Positions 23,900 to 34,057 of a stretch of DNA of 64,000 nt are shown piece after piece. The first letter of the stretch is position 1. Every line of letters starts with the position of its first letter. The position numbers and the translations under genes are program-made. The DNA is from Misgurnus anguillicaudatus (Eukaryota; Chordata; Actinopteri; Cypriniformes; Cobitidae): positions 5,494,001-5,558,000 of the forward strand of contig NC_073354.2 of NCBI RefSeq assembly GCF_027580225.2, read 5' to 3'. The notes beneath the pieces are model-generated. The model made no database searches. It was given only the letters and a program-made list of their open reading frames with translations, and was not told where the DNA came from.

Positions 23900-25961
23900 C
23901 TAGATAGAAAAGTTTGTTGACAAACTTTATGTTGGCTTGACAAAGCCTGGCCTGAACGTTTAAAACGGTTTGACAGAAGTTTAGTTTAGTAGACTATCTG
24001 GCTGTTAGTATGTTTAAGTATGAAGCTAGTCTGATTTAACATGAAGCTAGCATGATGAGCCTGAAGCTAGCATGAAGCTAACATGATTAGCATGAAGCTA
24101 GCATCAAGTTAGCATGATTAGCATGAAGCTAGCATGATGCTAACATGAAATAGCATGAAGCTAGCATGATGCTAACATGAATTAGCATGAAGCTAGCATG
24201 AAGCTAACATGATTAGCATTAAGCTAACATCAAGTTAGCATGATTAGCATGAAGCTAACATGATGCTAACATGAAATAGCATGAAGCTAGCATGATGCTA
24301 ACATGAAATAGCATGATGCTAACATGATGTTAACATGAATTAGCATGAAGCTAGCATGAAGCTAACATGAATTAGCATGAAGCTAGCATGATGCTAACAT
24401 GAATTAGCATGAAGCTAGCATGATGCTAACATGAATTAGCATGGAGCTAGCATGATGCTAACATGAATTAGCATGAAGCTAGCATGATGTTAACATGAAT
24501 TAGCATGAAGCTAGCATGATGCTAACATGAATTAGCATGAAGCTAACATGAATTAGCATGAAGCTAGCACGATGTTTACATGAATTAGCATGAAGCTAGC
24601 ACGATGCTAACATGTATTAGCATGAAGCTAGCACGATGCTAACATGAATTAGCATGAAGCTAGCACGATGCTAACATGAATTAGCATGAAGCTAGCATGA
24701 TGCTAACATGAATTAGCATGAAGTTAGCATGAAGCTAACATGATGCTAACATAAATTAGCATGAAGCTAGCATGATGCTAACATGAATTAGCATGAAGCT
24801 AGCATGATGCTAACATGAATTAGCATGAATCTAGCATGATGCTAATATGAATTAGCATGAAGCTAGCATGATGCTAACATGAATTAGCATGAAGCTAGCA
24901 TGATGCTAACATGAATTAGCATGAAGCTAGCATGATGCTAACATGAATTAGCATGAAGCTAGCATGATGCTAACATGAATTAGCATGAAGCTAGCACGAT
25001 GCTAACATGTATTAGCATGAAGCTAGCACGATGCTTACATGAAGTAGCATGAAGCTAGCACGATGTTAACATGAATTAGCATGAAGCTAGCACGATGCTA
25101 ACATGAATTAGCATGAAGCTAGCATGATGCTAACATGAATTAGCATGAAGCTAACATGATGCTAACATGAATTAGCATGAAGCTAGCATAAATCTAACAT
25201 GAATTAGCATGAAGCTAGCATGATGCTTACATGAATACCAATGAAGTTAGCAAGATTTATTATGAAATTAGCATAAAGCTAGCATGAAACTAGCATGAAG
25301 CTAGTATGACTTAGCATGAAGCTAGCATAAAGCTAACATGACCAAAACACCCAACCCCCATGTCTCTATGATGTTCGGATCCAGAGATATAAGGCTTTGT
25401 TTATTATGTTGCTAGGGTGCTCATATTTGGTTGCTAGGGGTGTGGCTTAATACCTCAATAAGAATCCTTAGAGACTGATTGGATGCCTGAGTAAAATGAG
25501 CCCACCCCCATGTCTCTATGATACTGTAAAGCAAAGATATTCCATCTGGAACGTTTTTATTCCCTTATATGGGCATGTTTCCTGCCCCGTTATAAGTCAA
25601 TGGGGAATTTTGGGGGCCTCTTACCCCCCAGGGGTGAAACTTACACCCCAATGTGAGGTATGTTCTCACAGTGCCTGCCAGCCTCTTCAAATGTGGTAAC
25701 CCACAAGTTTCTACAAATTTCTCGCTTGCAGCTATGACCCGTCAAAGTTTGTCGCAATGTTAAGTAAATGGGACTTTTCGGAAGTTTTATGTCCCGTTTT
25801 AGGAATTCTGTCAGTCGGATCCCGTCAAAAAGATATAGCACACTTCTTTAGGCCAGTTAGAATGTCCGTGGAAAATTTCGTTGATGTAGCTTGAAAGCTG
25901 TCGGACGAGTTAGCCGCAGAAAATTTTATCTCAGAAGAAGAAAAAGAATAATAATAATAAC
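23900..25961 (-). mobile_element. Helentron-like unit, type A variant, copy 6
   Basis: A diverged type A unit. It starts CTAGATAGAA, has hairpin arms AAAGTTTG/CAAACTTT with loop TTGA, and terminal repeat ATGTTGGCTTGACAAAGCC. The array (about 24018-25341) has a period dominated by AACATGAATTAGCATGAAGC, and the tail differs from the other type A tails. It is probably an older or separate subfamily. The first free-standing module at 33251 has a matching TGTCAAGCC arm. Confidence 0.55.
24018..25341. repeat. Variant minisatellite array
   Basis: Tandem blocks of AGCATGAAGCTAGCATGATG and CTAACATGAATT, with an overall period of about 32 bp, distinct from the 31-bp unit of the other arrays. Confidence 0.9.
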
Positions 25962-28526
25962 TAGATAGGTACATTTCCTGAAGAAAATGTGAGTGGTGCT
26001 TGCCGTGGCAAAATTCTGGGGACCATATATGATTATACTCCAAGCCAAAAGTAAAACGGTCCAACCCCCGTGTCTCTACGATGTTCTGATGCGGAGATAT
26101 AAGGCTTTGTTTACTCTGTTGCTAGGGTACTGTATTTGGTTGCTAGGGAAAAAATGTCATCCACTAGTGATTACCCTCCGAGTCACGAGTCAAACGGTCC
26201 AACCCCCGTGTCTCTACGATGTTCTGATGCGGAGATATAAGGCTTTGTTTATTATGTTGCTAGGGTGCTCAAATTCGGTTGCTAGGGGCGTGGCTTGGGA
26301 GTGGCCAATTGTGTGCCCAATTGTTACACGCCTAGTCACAAGTAAAATGGTCCAACCCCCGTGTCTCTACAATGTTCTGATGCCGAGATATAACTGTTTG
26401 AATTTTATGTTGCTAGGGTAATCAAAAGTGGTTGCTAGGGGCGTGGCTTGGGAGTGGCCAATGGTGTACCCAATTGTTACACGCCAAGTCACAAGTCAAA
26501 CGGTCCAACCCCCGTGTCTCTATGATGTTCTGATGCGGAGATATAAGGCTTTGTTTACTCTGTTGCTAGGGTCCTGTATTTGGTTGCTAGGGAACAAATG
26601 GCATCCACTAGTGATTACCCTCCGAGTCACGAGTCAAACGGTCCAACCCCCGTGTCTCTACGATGTTCTGATGCGGAGATATAAGGCTTTGTTTACTCTG
26701 TTGCTAGGGTACTGTATTTGGTTGCTAGGGAAAAAATTGGCATCCACTGGTGATTACACTCCAAGTCACAAGTCAAACAGTCCAACCCCCGTGTCTCTAC
26801 GATGTTCTGATGTCGAGATATTACTGTTTGAATTTTATGTTGCTAGGGTGCTCATATTTGGTTGCTAGGGGCGTGGCTTGGGAGTGACCAATGATGTGGC
26901 CACTGATTACACTCCGAGTCACAAGTAAAACGGTCCAACCCCCGTGTCTCTACGATGTTCTGATGCTGAGATATAAGACTTTGTTTATTCTGTTGCTAGG
27001 GTGCTCATTTTGGTTGCTAGGGGCGGGGCTTAGAAGTGACCAATGATGTGGCCACTGATTACACTCCGAGTCACAAGTAAAACGGTCCAACCCCCGTGTC
27101 TCTACGATGTTCTGATGCGGAGATATAAGGCTTTGTTTATTATGTTGCTAGGGTGCTCATTTTGGTTGCTAGGGGCGTGGCTTGGGAGTGACCAATGATG
27201 TGGCCACTGATTACACTCCGAGTCACAAGTAAAACAGTCCAACACCCGTGTCTCTACGATGTTCTGATGCTGAGATATAAGGCTTTGTTTATTCTGTTGC
27301 TAGGGTGCTCATTTTGGTTGCTAGGGGCGGGGCTTAGAAGTGACCAATGATGTGGCCACTGATTACACTCCGAATCACAAGTAAAACGGTCCAACCCCCG
27401 TGTCTCTACGATGTTCTGATGCGGAGATATAAGGCTTTGTTTACTATGTTGCTAGGGTGCTCATTTTGGTTGCTAGGGGCGTGGCTTGGGAGTGATCAAT
27501 GATGTGGCCACTGATTACACTCTGAGTCACAAGTAAAACGGTCCAACCCCCGTGTCTCTACGATGTTCTGATGCGGAGATATAAGGCTTTGTTTATTATG
27601 TTGCTAGGGTGCTCATTTTGGTTGGTAGGGGCGTGGCTTGGTAGTGACCAATGATGTGGCCACTGATTACACTCTGAGTCACAAGAAAAACGGTCCAACC
27701 CCCGTGTCTCTACGATGTTCTGATGCCGAGATATAACTGTTTGAATTTTATGTTGCTAGGGTGCTCAAAAGTGGTTGCTAGGGGCGTGGCTTAATAGCTC
27801 TGATACTATCCTGAGAGACTGATTGGATGTCTGAGTAAAATGAGCCCACCCCCATGTCTCTATGACACTGTGCTGCAAAGATATCCATCTGGGCATTTTA
27901 TAATGGCAGTCTATGGGAGATGTTGCTAGGGTGCCCAAAATTGTTGCTAGGGGCGTGGCTTAATAGCTCTTGGATGATCCTGAGAGACTGATTGGATGCC
28001 CGAGTAAAATGAGCCCACCCACTTATCTCTACGACACTGTAAAGCAAAGATATCCCATCTGGAACGGTTTTATTCCCTTATATGGGCATGTTTCCTGCCC
28101 CATTATAAGTCAATGGGAATTTTCGGGTGCCTCTTACACCCCAGGGGTACAACTTACACCCCATTGTGATCTATGTTCTTACAGAGCCTACCACCCTCTT
28201 CAAATGTTGTAACCCACATGTTTCTACAAAATCCTCGAGCGGAGCTATGACCCGCCAAAGTTGGGCGCAATGTTAAGTCAATGGGATTTTTTGGGTGGTT
28301 TTTCGCCCCCCTTTCAGAAATCCTGCACCCGATCCCTTATAAAAGTCATAGCACACCTCTCCTCAATAATCCGGTCGATTTGAGCCCTCTTTTGTGGGAC
28401 TACGTTAAACCGTGCGGGACGAGTTACGCGCCGAAAAAGTGTCCAGAAAAAGAAGAATAATAATTATAAATAATAAGTATGACGAATAGTAATAGTGATG
28501 CCTTGCATAAATGCAAGCACCACTAA
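25962..28526 (-). mobile_element. Helentron-like unit, type B, copy 5
   Basis: Last unit of the block. It has CTAGATAGGT, the hairpin, the GTGGTGCTTGCCGTGGCA repeat, 139-bp-type array (about 26048-27785), type B tail, and closing module CTTGCATAAATGCAAG-CACCACT at about 28500-28524. After it come (TAA)n and a different transposon. Confidence 0.65.
26048..27785. repeat. 139-bp-type satellite array
   Basis: About a dozen copies. The first are the A-rich-spacer form and the later ones the GGGGCGTGGC/GGGGCGGGGC form with TGACCAATGATGTGGCCAC. Confidence 0.95.
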
Positions 28527-28737
28527 TAATAATAAGTTTAAAGAGCAACTTGAAAGTTAAACCACCCATTCACTCAAAGTACAGAAAAATACTGTAGGAA
28601 ATAGATTAAAAAATATATATTTTTCAAAATGCACTAATTAGGCTTCTGGGGTCATTTTTGTGAGAAAATTTTAGACCCGCCTCTAAAAACCGCCAAACCG
28701 GAAGTGACATCACGAGAGGCGCACGCTGGATCGCAAT

Positions 28738-29154
28738 GACAGTTCTTCGGACGCTGAGGAACGAGTAAATGTTTATTCATACTCGTATGGCGAACTACAG
28801 CCATACAATTATGAGTTTGCTATGCAGCCAAGAGTGCAGGGACTGGTCAGGATTAAACAGAACGGTCAGAGGAGACAAATTGAAGTGTTATGTGAGGAGA
28901 AAAGGACAGATGTGTGGGTAAGATCAGTGATCTGGCGAGATGTAATACTGTGCTCAGATCACAAGATTGTACAGATTATCATATATCATGCAATAGCAAA
29001 GATAGTATTGATACTTTATGTCTTTTTAATGCTTATAAGTTATGTTAATATCCATCCACACTTACGTTACGTGATACAGATGTTGCTCATCACCGCAGGA
29101 GAGGTGAGCTGTCTGAACCCATATGTACTACAGGGCACAGGCCAGGAGAAATGA
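28738..29154 (+). pseudogene. P2X7-C-terminal-domain-like ORF, decayed
   Basis: An open frame begins with an acidic serine-rich run (SSSDAEERVNVYSYSYGEL) and QPYNYEF, then a basic stretch, and later AGEVSCLNPYVLQ before a TGA. An acidic N-terminus with a QPY.FEP-like motif and a C-L-N-x-x-V-L motif is, from memory, the pattern of the multicopy fish proteins named 'P2X purinoceptor 7-like', which resemble the cytosolic tail of P2X7 and have no channel part. The following aromatic AYRQF-type segment is not recognisable, and no in-frame ATG starts the acidic part (the ATG at 28736 is out of frame). It is best read as a degraded transposon-borne copy. Confidence 0.35.
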
Positions 29155-30225
29155 GTATGTTTATGGCAGAGATTATTTATTACTAATTTATTTAATATCC
29201 ATGTATAAATGAACAGTAAACTAAAGATTTGAATGTTAAAACAATCTTAATAAATTTGTTTTTAAAAAATCTTAATGAATTTGTTTTAATTACAAGTTGC
29301 CTATAGGTCATGACTAAGTCACAATTTTTGCTGGCACTAGTCAATATTCAAATTAACAATATTAATAGTTTTCCCATCTCCAGACAATACCACTAAATAC
29401 AGCATAGGCAAGTTATCCGCTGGGCGTCTAAGGATTACCTTACCTGCATGTGTCAGCCATTCAAGAACAGGTTCCAGAGGAAGGAGGACTTTATAAATGG
29501 TTTGAATACCCCCATTTTGTGACAATCAATAAACAATAATCACAAATTGTCTTACCGTATAAAAACTGGTTTATGAAGTTTAGATCAGATAATTCGATTT
29601 AGTTTTATTTATGTAGCACCGAAAAAAAGATATACAATCTGACCCATTTAAAAACATTTAACAATTTTTCAGTATCTTTCCCATCATATGTGCGGGTATT
29701 ATAATAGTGTGTTGAAGTGTGTTAAATTGTGAATGATGTGATTAATAGATCCCAACAGCTTCAGCCTTGTTGATCCTCTGGATGGATCTGGAGAGGGGAG
29801 CAGGTGTAGTGGAAGACAGGACAGTGCTGCATTCTCGTAGAGCCTGTGGTGACCTGGAGTATTCCAGAACAGAATATTTAAATAGATTACATTTATTTGT
29901 CCCTGTTAACAGTGTACACCAAAGTAATACAGTTCTGATAAAAAAAATGTATAGTCAAAGTGGTTTTGATGGTTTTGGTGATGAGTCAGCTTTATATTAT
30001 TTTTTGAAAGTGATATACAATGCTATTGTTCAAACATTTACAACCTTTTAACAAAAACAACCGCTTACTGCAAATCTCTAATTCTGCCACGCCTTCACGA
30101 TGGTAGAAATTGTGTACATGGTGGAAGAAGGTGCTGACAAGATGCTCTGAAGCCCAAACAGCTTTAACATCTTGATGATCTGGGTCAGTGTCGGCCGGTA
30201 ACTTCTTTTTCGAGGGCGCACGTTG
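29155..30225. other. Transposon interior without a clear gene
   Basis: AT-rich sequence with several short frames. A 62-codon frame on the - strand at 29337-29525 has protein-like composition, but it has no family I recognise and no convincing splice context. The region may include remnants of transposon exons. Confidence 0.4.
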
Positions 30226-30234
30226 CGAAGCTGG

Positions 30235-30570
30235 TCACATGCATTGAGCTCGTCATGTGTGTGGCTCGTCATTTCAAAATATGTGTTCAGTGCGTCAAGT
30301 AAACTTATGTGCATCACACGTGATGTCAAAATCTGCTGCACACGCATGTAAAGGGTCCACGACAAATGATATGCTCACGTTTGCCTGACACTCACTTAAT
30401 CTCCTGTGTAATTACAGTTTAGTGTCAAGTTAGTGTCTTGTGAACATGAGTGCTTCCCTCATCATAAACCCCTTCAATGCGTGTGCAGCAGGCACGTATT
30501 GTGACAAGAGGCATGATGCACATGGTTCACACACGTCACAACAAACACACATTTGGAATTCACGTCCCTC
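30235..30570. repeat. Fold-back repeat, copy 1
   Basis: Two imperfect inverted arms, about 30262-30375 and 30425-30560, share TTTCAAAATATGTGTTC, GTGCATCACACGTG, CTGCTGCACACGC and a TTTATC/GATAAA boundary. The same structure occurs at 33395-33725. The 95-codon - strand frame at 30078-30365 overlaps one arm and is not treated as a gene. Confidence 0.6.
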
Positions 30571-30835
30571 AGAAGAGAAGTCACTGGTCACCAAAAATGC
30601 TGATACATGCATGCTGCACAGACCTAAGAGATGTATATAAAAAGCAGAAAAGTACTATACCATAGCATATAAAACAAAAAATACAGGTTATGGTACAACA
30701 GACATCAGCTGGCTTTAGCAAACAATGAAGTTGCCAACAGCCCTGAATAAAAAGAAAAACATTACTTTTGACTTTGACAGACATGAATAAGTCTTACTTG
30801 TGTGAACAGGATGAGATTCTTGCAGTGGTTTCTCA

Positions 30836-31240
30836 TCAGATGAGTCTTTTTTGTTTTTTCCTCCTCCATAACACATCGCCAGGTTCGTCCATGACAACAG
30901 AGGATGATTCATCATAGTAAGCATCTTCATCTGTAGCTGGACAACTAGAATTAAAACAGATTCACCTTTATATAATTGTATAACAGCATGTCACTTTTTA
31001 GGTACATACATGAACACACCACATGACAAAAAACGAATTACGAATTAGCTATGCAAACAAAGTAAATAAGATGTAACTCGATTTGATGGTTATACTATTT
31101 GCAATCTAAGCTTATCAGTTAGTTGATTTCCATATTTATAAGAAACTTGAATGAAATCATTATGTTAAATGATTTGGTAGTAGCAAATGTTTAAAAAACA
31201 AGACTTACTGTGCATAGTTCACGTTATCTTCGAGCTGCAT
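30836..31240 (-). CDS. Possible two-exon small ORF inside the transposon
   Basis: Exon 1 (31209-31240) starts ATGCAGCTCGAAGAT just downstream of a CpG-rich promoter-like stretch and ends at a good donor (CA then GTAAGT). Exon 2 (30836-30944) follows a TTCTAG acceptor in the same frame and stops at TGA. Joined, it gives 46 residues: an MQLEDNVNYAHC start, an acidic DEDAYYDE middle and a basic WRRKKQKR end. The C-terminal basic cluster could be a nuclear signal. I recognise no family. It may be the 5' part of a decayed transposon gene. Confidence 0.22.
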
Positions 31241-31480
31241 CTCAGACGGACCGTGATCGATTCATGTTTTCTCGCGGCGGCAAAAACACAGGCCTCACGT
31301 GGTTCTTGCTTCGGCATCCAATGTTTAACTCCATCATATTGCCGGGATGATAATCCTCCGATCTAACGTGAACGCTATACACCACCGCGTTTTTCTGAAG
31401 CACATGGTGAACTGAAGTCGCGTCTCTCGTCTCTTTCCTCGTGCTGCGCTAAACACACCCAGACACGGAAGATAGCGCGG
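31230..31480 (-). promoter_or_regulatory. CpG-rich promoter-like stretch
   Basis: A local rise in CpG and GC within AT-rich DNA, just upstream of the possible - strand start codon at 31240. It fits a promoter of the transposon's - strand gene. No TATA box is clearly placed. Confidence 0.3.
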
Positions 31481-31866
31481 TCTTTATTCTTCAAAAGAAA
31501 CCTGTGGACTCATTGTCCTGACAGGCTGGAGTTTGAAAAACCTCCACTAACACAATTATTAACCATGACGATGCTAAATTGAAACTACGGAGAATCACAT
31601 CAATTTGCAACTGCTTTTGCTGAATACAACCGCAGCACTGCCAATGTAGAGCATGTCAGACGAGCGCCTCTGACTACGTAATATGACGCGTTGTTGAAAA
31701 AAACAGGGATTTTGAGAGCGGTCTTAGAAAATTTCAGCTTTTTTACTAAATTTATGAGCTTAGAGTTTTGTAAATGTTTTTTGCTTTCGCATTTAATTTT
31801 CATATGGTACTTTCATACAAGGTTATATATTTATCTCACAAAAAAATGTAACCTTAAAGTTGCACT

Positions 31867-33238
31867 TTAACTTCTTCCACCCTGAAGCTATTTTGGGGAT
31901 TTTCGCCTGGATTTGGCCTACCCAATTTCAAAAGCTTCCCATACCCACATGCAGAGGTTTACATACAAATGTTTGGTATCATTTTACAGGAAACCCTTTG
32001 AAATTACATAAAACCCTGTTGTAAGTGCTAAACATGGTTGTATGTGATGTCAGTCCTCTAATAAACACAAAAATAAATAGGCGCTTTTTGATGTTTTTTT
32101 TCTAAAGTTTTTATTTAAAAGTGTATAACTCTGGCCCTGAGTGCCTCAGCTCCCTGCAGACAGTTTTGTTTGATTCCAGGAATTGCCAGCTTACAGAGGA
32201 AAAAAGATTTTTTTCTCTATCATAATCTATGCAAAAGTTATTTTACTCCAACTGATGGGAGGAATAATACCCTTTTTGTATACAATTTTTGCCTAAAAAC
32301 ATTTAAAGTGCTCCCATAACCACATACAGTGGAATAAATGCAATTTCTTTATATCATTTTAAAGAAAACCCTTTGAAGTTACATAAAAAGCTGCTGTTTG
32401 TGACAAATAGTGTTATTTATGTTGTTTTCCATATGATGAAACACCAAATTTTCTTTTTTTATGTTGTAAATACTGCCTCTGATAGTGTATAACTCTGGTT
32501 CTGTGTGCTCTAGCAGACTGCAGACAGTTCTGGTTGTTACCAGCAGCAGACAGTAAACACCCAAAAAAAGAATGAACTCTTTAGCATGTCGCATTCAAAA
32601 GTTATTTTCATTTTACTGAAGTGTCCGAAAATACATTTTTCATATAAATATTAATTTTTTGTTTTGGACATATAATAAATAGCAAGGGATTATTCATGCA
32701 CACAACCTAAGAAAATGCTGTGAATGGACTCATTTTTTAGAGTAGGACCTAAGAGAAAAGATGGTGTATCATTTGTGGCTATATGTGCTATCTGAGGCAG
32801 TCCACACTCAATTTTCCCATATGTTTACAAAAGACGATTTTTTACATCATTATTCATTCAACTATTGTTGGATATGTGTTAATAATAGAACAAAAATAAC
32901 GCTGTAGCCTTATTCCTGAGAGTGAGAGCTTTCATTTGATATAAGACTTGCCCATGTTTGTCATACTTGAAAAATATGAAATATGTGAATATTAAATCAT
33001 ATACAAAATTATGGGGGGGGTGATAGTGTAAATTAAGTGTAAATAACTTTCTTACAGTAAAAGATTTCTCAAAGTGATGCATATCTGGAGAAAGTAGAGA
33101 GTCTAAGCTTTCAAACAGTATCTCATATGTGTTACTGGGGTCCATGATGGACCATTAAAGATTAAAAGAATATTTTATTTGAGTCAAAATACGAAATTTT
33201 GTCCCCGGGACTGGGTCCTTAGGGTTTAAGAGGTTAAA
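31867..33238. mobile_element. 1.4-kb repeat element with related ends
   Basis: The left end reads TTTAACTTCTTCCACCCTGA and the right end, inverted, TTTAACCTCTTAAACCCTAA, so it has diverged terminal inverted repeats. Inside there is a diverged direct duplication with a period of about 0.38 kb: CCCTTTGAAATTACATAAAA at about 31990 and CCCTTTGAAGTTACATAAAA at about 32370, each followed by TATAACTCTGG and CTGCAGACAGTT. No ORF worth calling. Confidence 0.55.
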
Positions 33239-33244
33239 TACAAT

Positions 33245-33386
33245 ATCAGTATGTTGGCTTTGTCAAGCCAACATAATAAGTTTAATAGCAATAACAATAT
33301 GTTGGCTTTTTCAAAGCCAACATAATAATAATAATAAGTTTAAAAGCAATAACAATATGTTGGCTTTTTCAAAGCCAACATAATAA
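33245..33386 (-). repeat. Three free-standing type A 5' hairpins
   Basis: Hairpins at 33251-33273, 33299-33323 and 33357-33381 have arms ATGTTGGCTT(T) and AAGCCAACAT, separated by TAATAAG and TTTAATAGCAATAACA linkers. They are the same modules that close the type A units 5-30 kb away, here without body, CTAG end or satellite. Confidence 0.8.
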
Positions 33387-33394
33387 GTGATCGG

Positions 33395-33725
33395 AGTGTC
33401 CTGTGTGTTGCATGTGTTTTCAAAAATATGTGTTTGTTACGTCATGTGAACCATGTGCATCACGTGTTCTGTCAAAATAAGTGCCTGCTGCCCATGCGTC
33501 AAAACCGTTTATGATAAAAGAGACAGTCACGTTCACAAAATACACGCAAGCCACTCCCTTAACAGTAAACTCTGATTACACATCAGATTATATGAGTATC
33601 TGGCAAACGCGAGCGTCTCTTTTGTGATAAACCCTTTAGACGCATCTGCAGCAGGCACTTATTTTGAGAAAACACGTGATCCACATAGGATCACTCGACA
33701 CGCCGAACACATATTTTGAAATTAC
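33395..33725. repeat. Fold-back repeat, copy 2
   Basis: The left arm (about 33413-33530) and right arm (about 33605-33720) are inverted copies sharing AAAATAAGTGCCTGCTGC, ATCACGTGTT and TTTATGATAAAAGAGAC/TCTCTTTTGTGATAAA. Homologous to the copy at 30235-30570. Confidence 0.65.
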
Positions 33726-33928
33726 GAACCACATGCAACTTTTATTCTCCAAACGAATAGTTGTGATTAGTTGTTAATGCAGCCCTACTTAAATGTGGAA
33801 AGCAGTTTTTGTTACTGAAAGCTATGATATAACATTTCGTAAACATTGTAAAAATAACTAATAAGATTTCATCCTATTTTTATACATTTCTAAAGGTAGA
33901 TTTTAATTAACACTGTTTCTGTCCACAG

Positions 33929-34057
33929 ACTCTTCTTCATGAGATGATCCATGCCCTTCTGTTTGTCACTCAAAACAACAGAGATCGAGACGGCCATGGA
34001 CCAGAATTCTGCAAGCACATGAACAGAATAAATCAAGCAAGTGGGACCAACATCACT
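33929..34057 (+). CDS. sprtn: sprtn catalytic exon (HExxH)
   Basis: 43 codons in phase 0. The acceptor is TCTGTCCACAG and the donor ACT-GTAAGA. Residues 4-8 of the exon are HEMIH (zinc ligands and catalytic glutamate), and GHGPEFCKHM follows with the third histidine. It ends SGTNIT, in line with the vertebrate protein. Confidence 0.95.

Larger units (their letters stand above)
28542..31866. mobile_element. 3.3-kb DNA transposon with TTAA target duplication
   Basis: The left end AGAGCAACTTGAAAGTTA and the right end (inverse) AGTGCAACTTTAAGGTTA form diverged terminal inverted repeats flanked by TTAA (28538-28541 and 31867-31870). CpG-rich stretches lie inside both ends (about 28680-28760 and 31230-31480). 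Coding traces point inward from each: a P2X7-C-terminal-like ORF on + and a small two-exon ORF on -. TTAA duplications are typical of the piggyBac and Kolobok superfamilies. No intact transposase is seen, so the family is unproven. Confidence 0.5.

Noticed and set aside
410..25341. CRISPR-like arrays of 31-bp repeats
   Set aside because: The repeats are directly adjacent with no unique spacers, vary internally, and lie in a vertebrate-type genome.
1..28526. The block as centromeric satellite
   Set aside because: The tandem repeats are confined within units that each have their own CTAG-hairpin and closing-hairpin ends, and the block stops beside genes, so transposon-borne satellites explain it better.
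28736..28768. ATG at 28736 as start of the P2X7-like frame
   Set aside because: It is in another frame and reaches a stop after ten codons.
30078..30365. 95-codon - strand frame
   Set aside because: Half of it lies in an arm of the fold-back repeat, and no family or splice context supports it.
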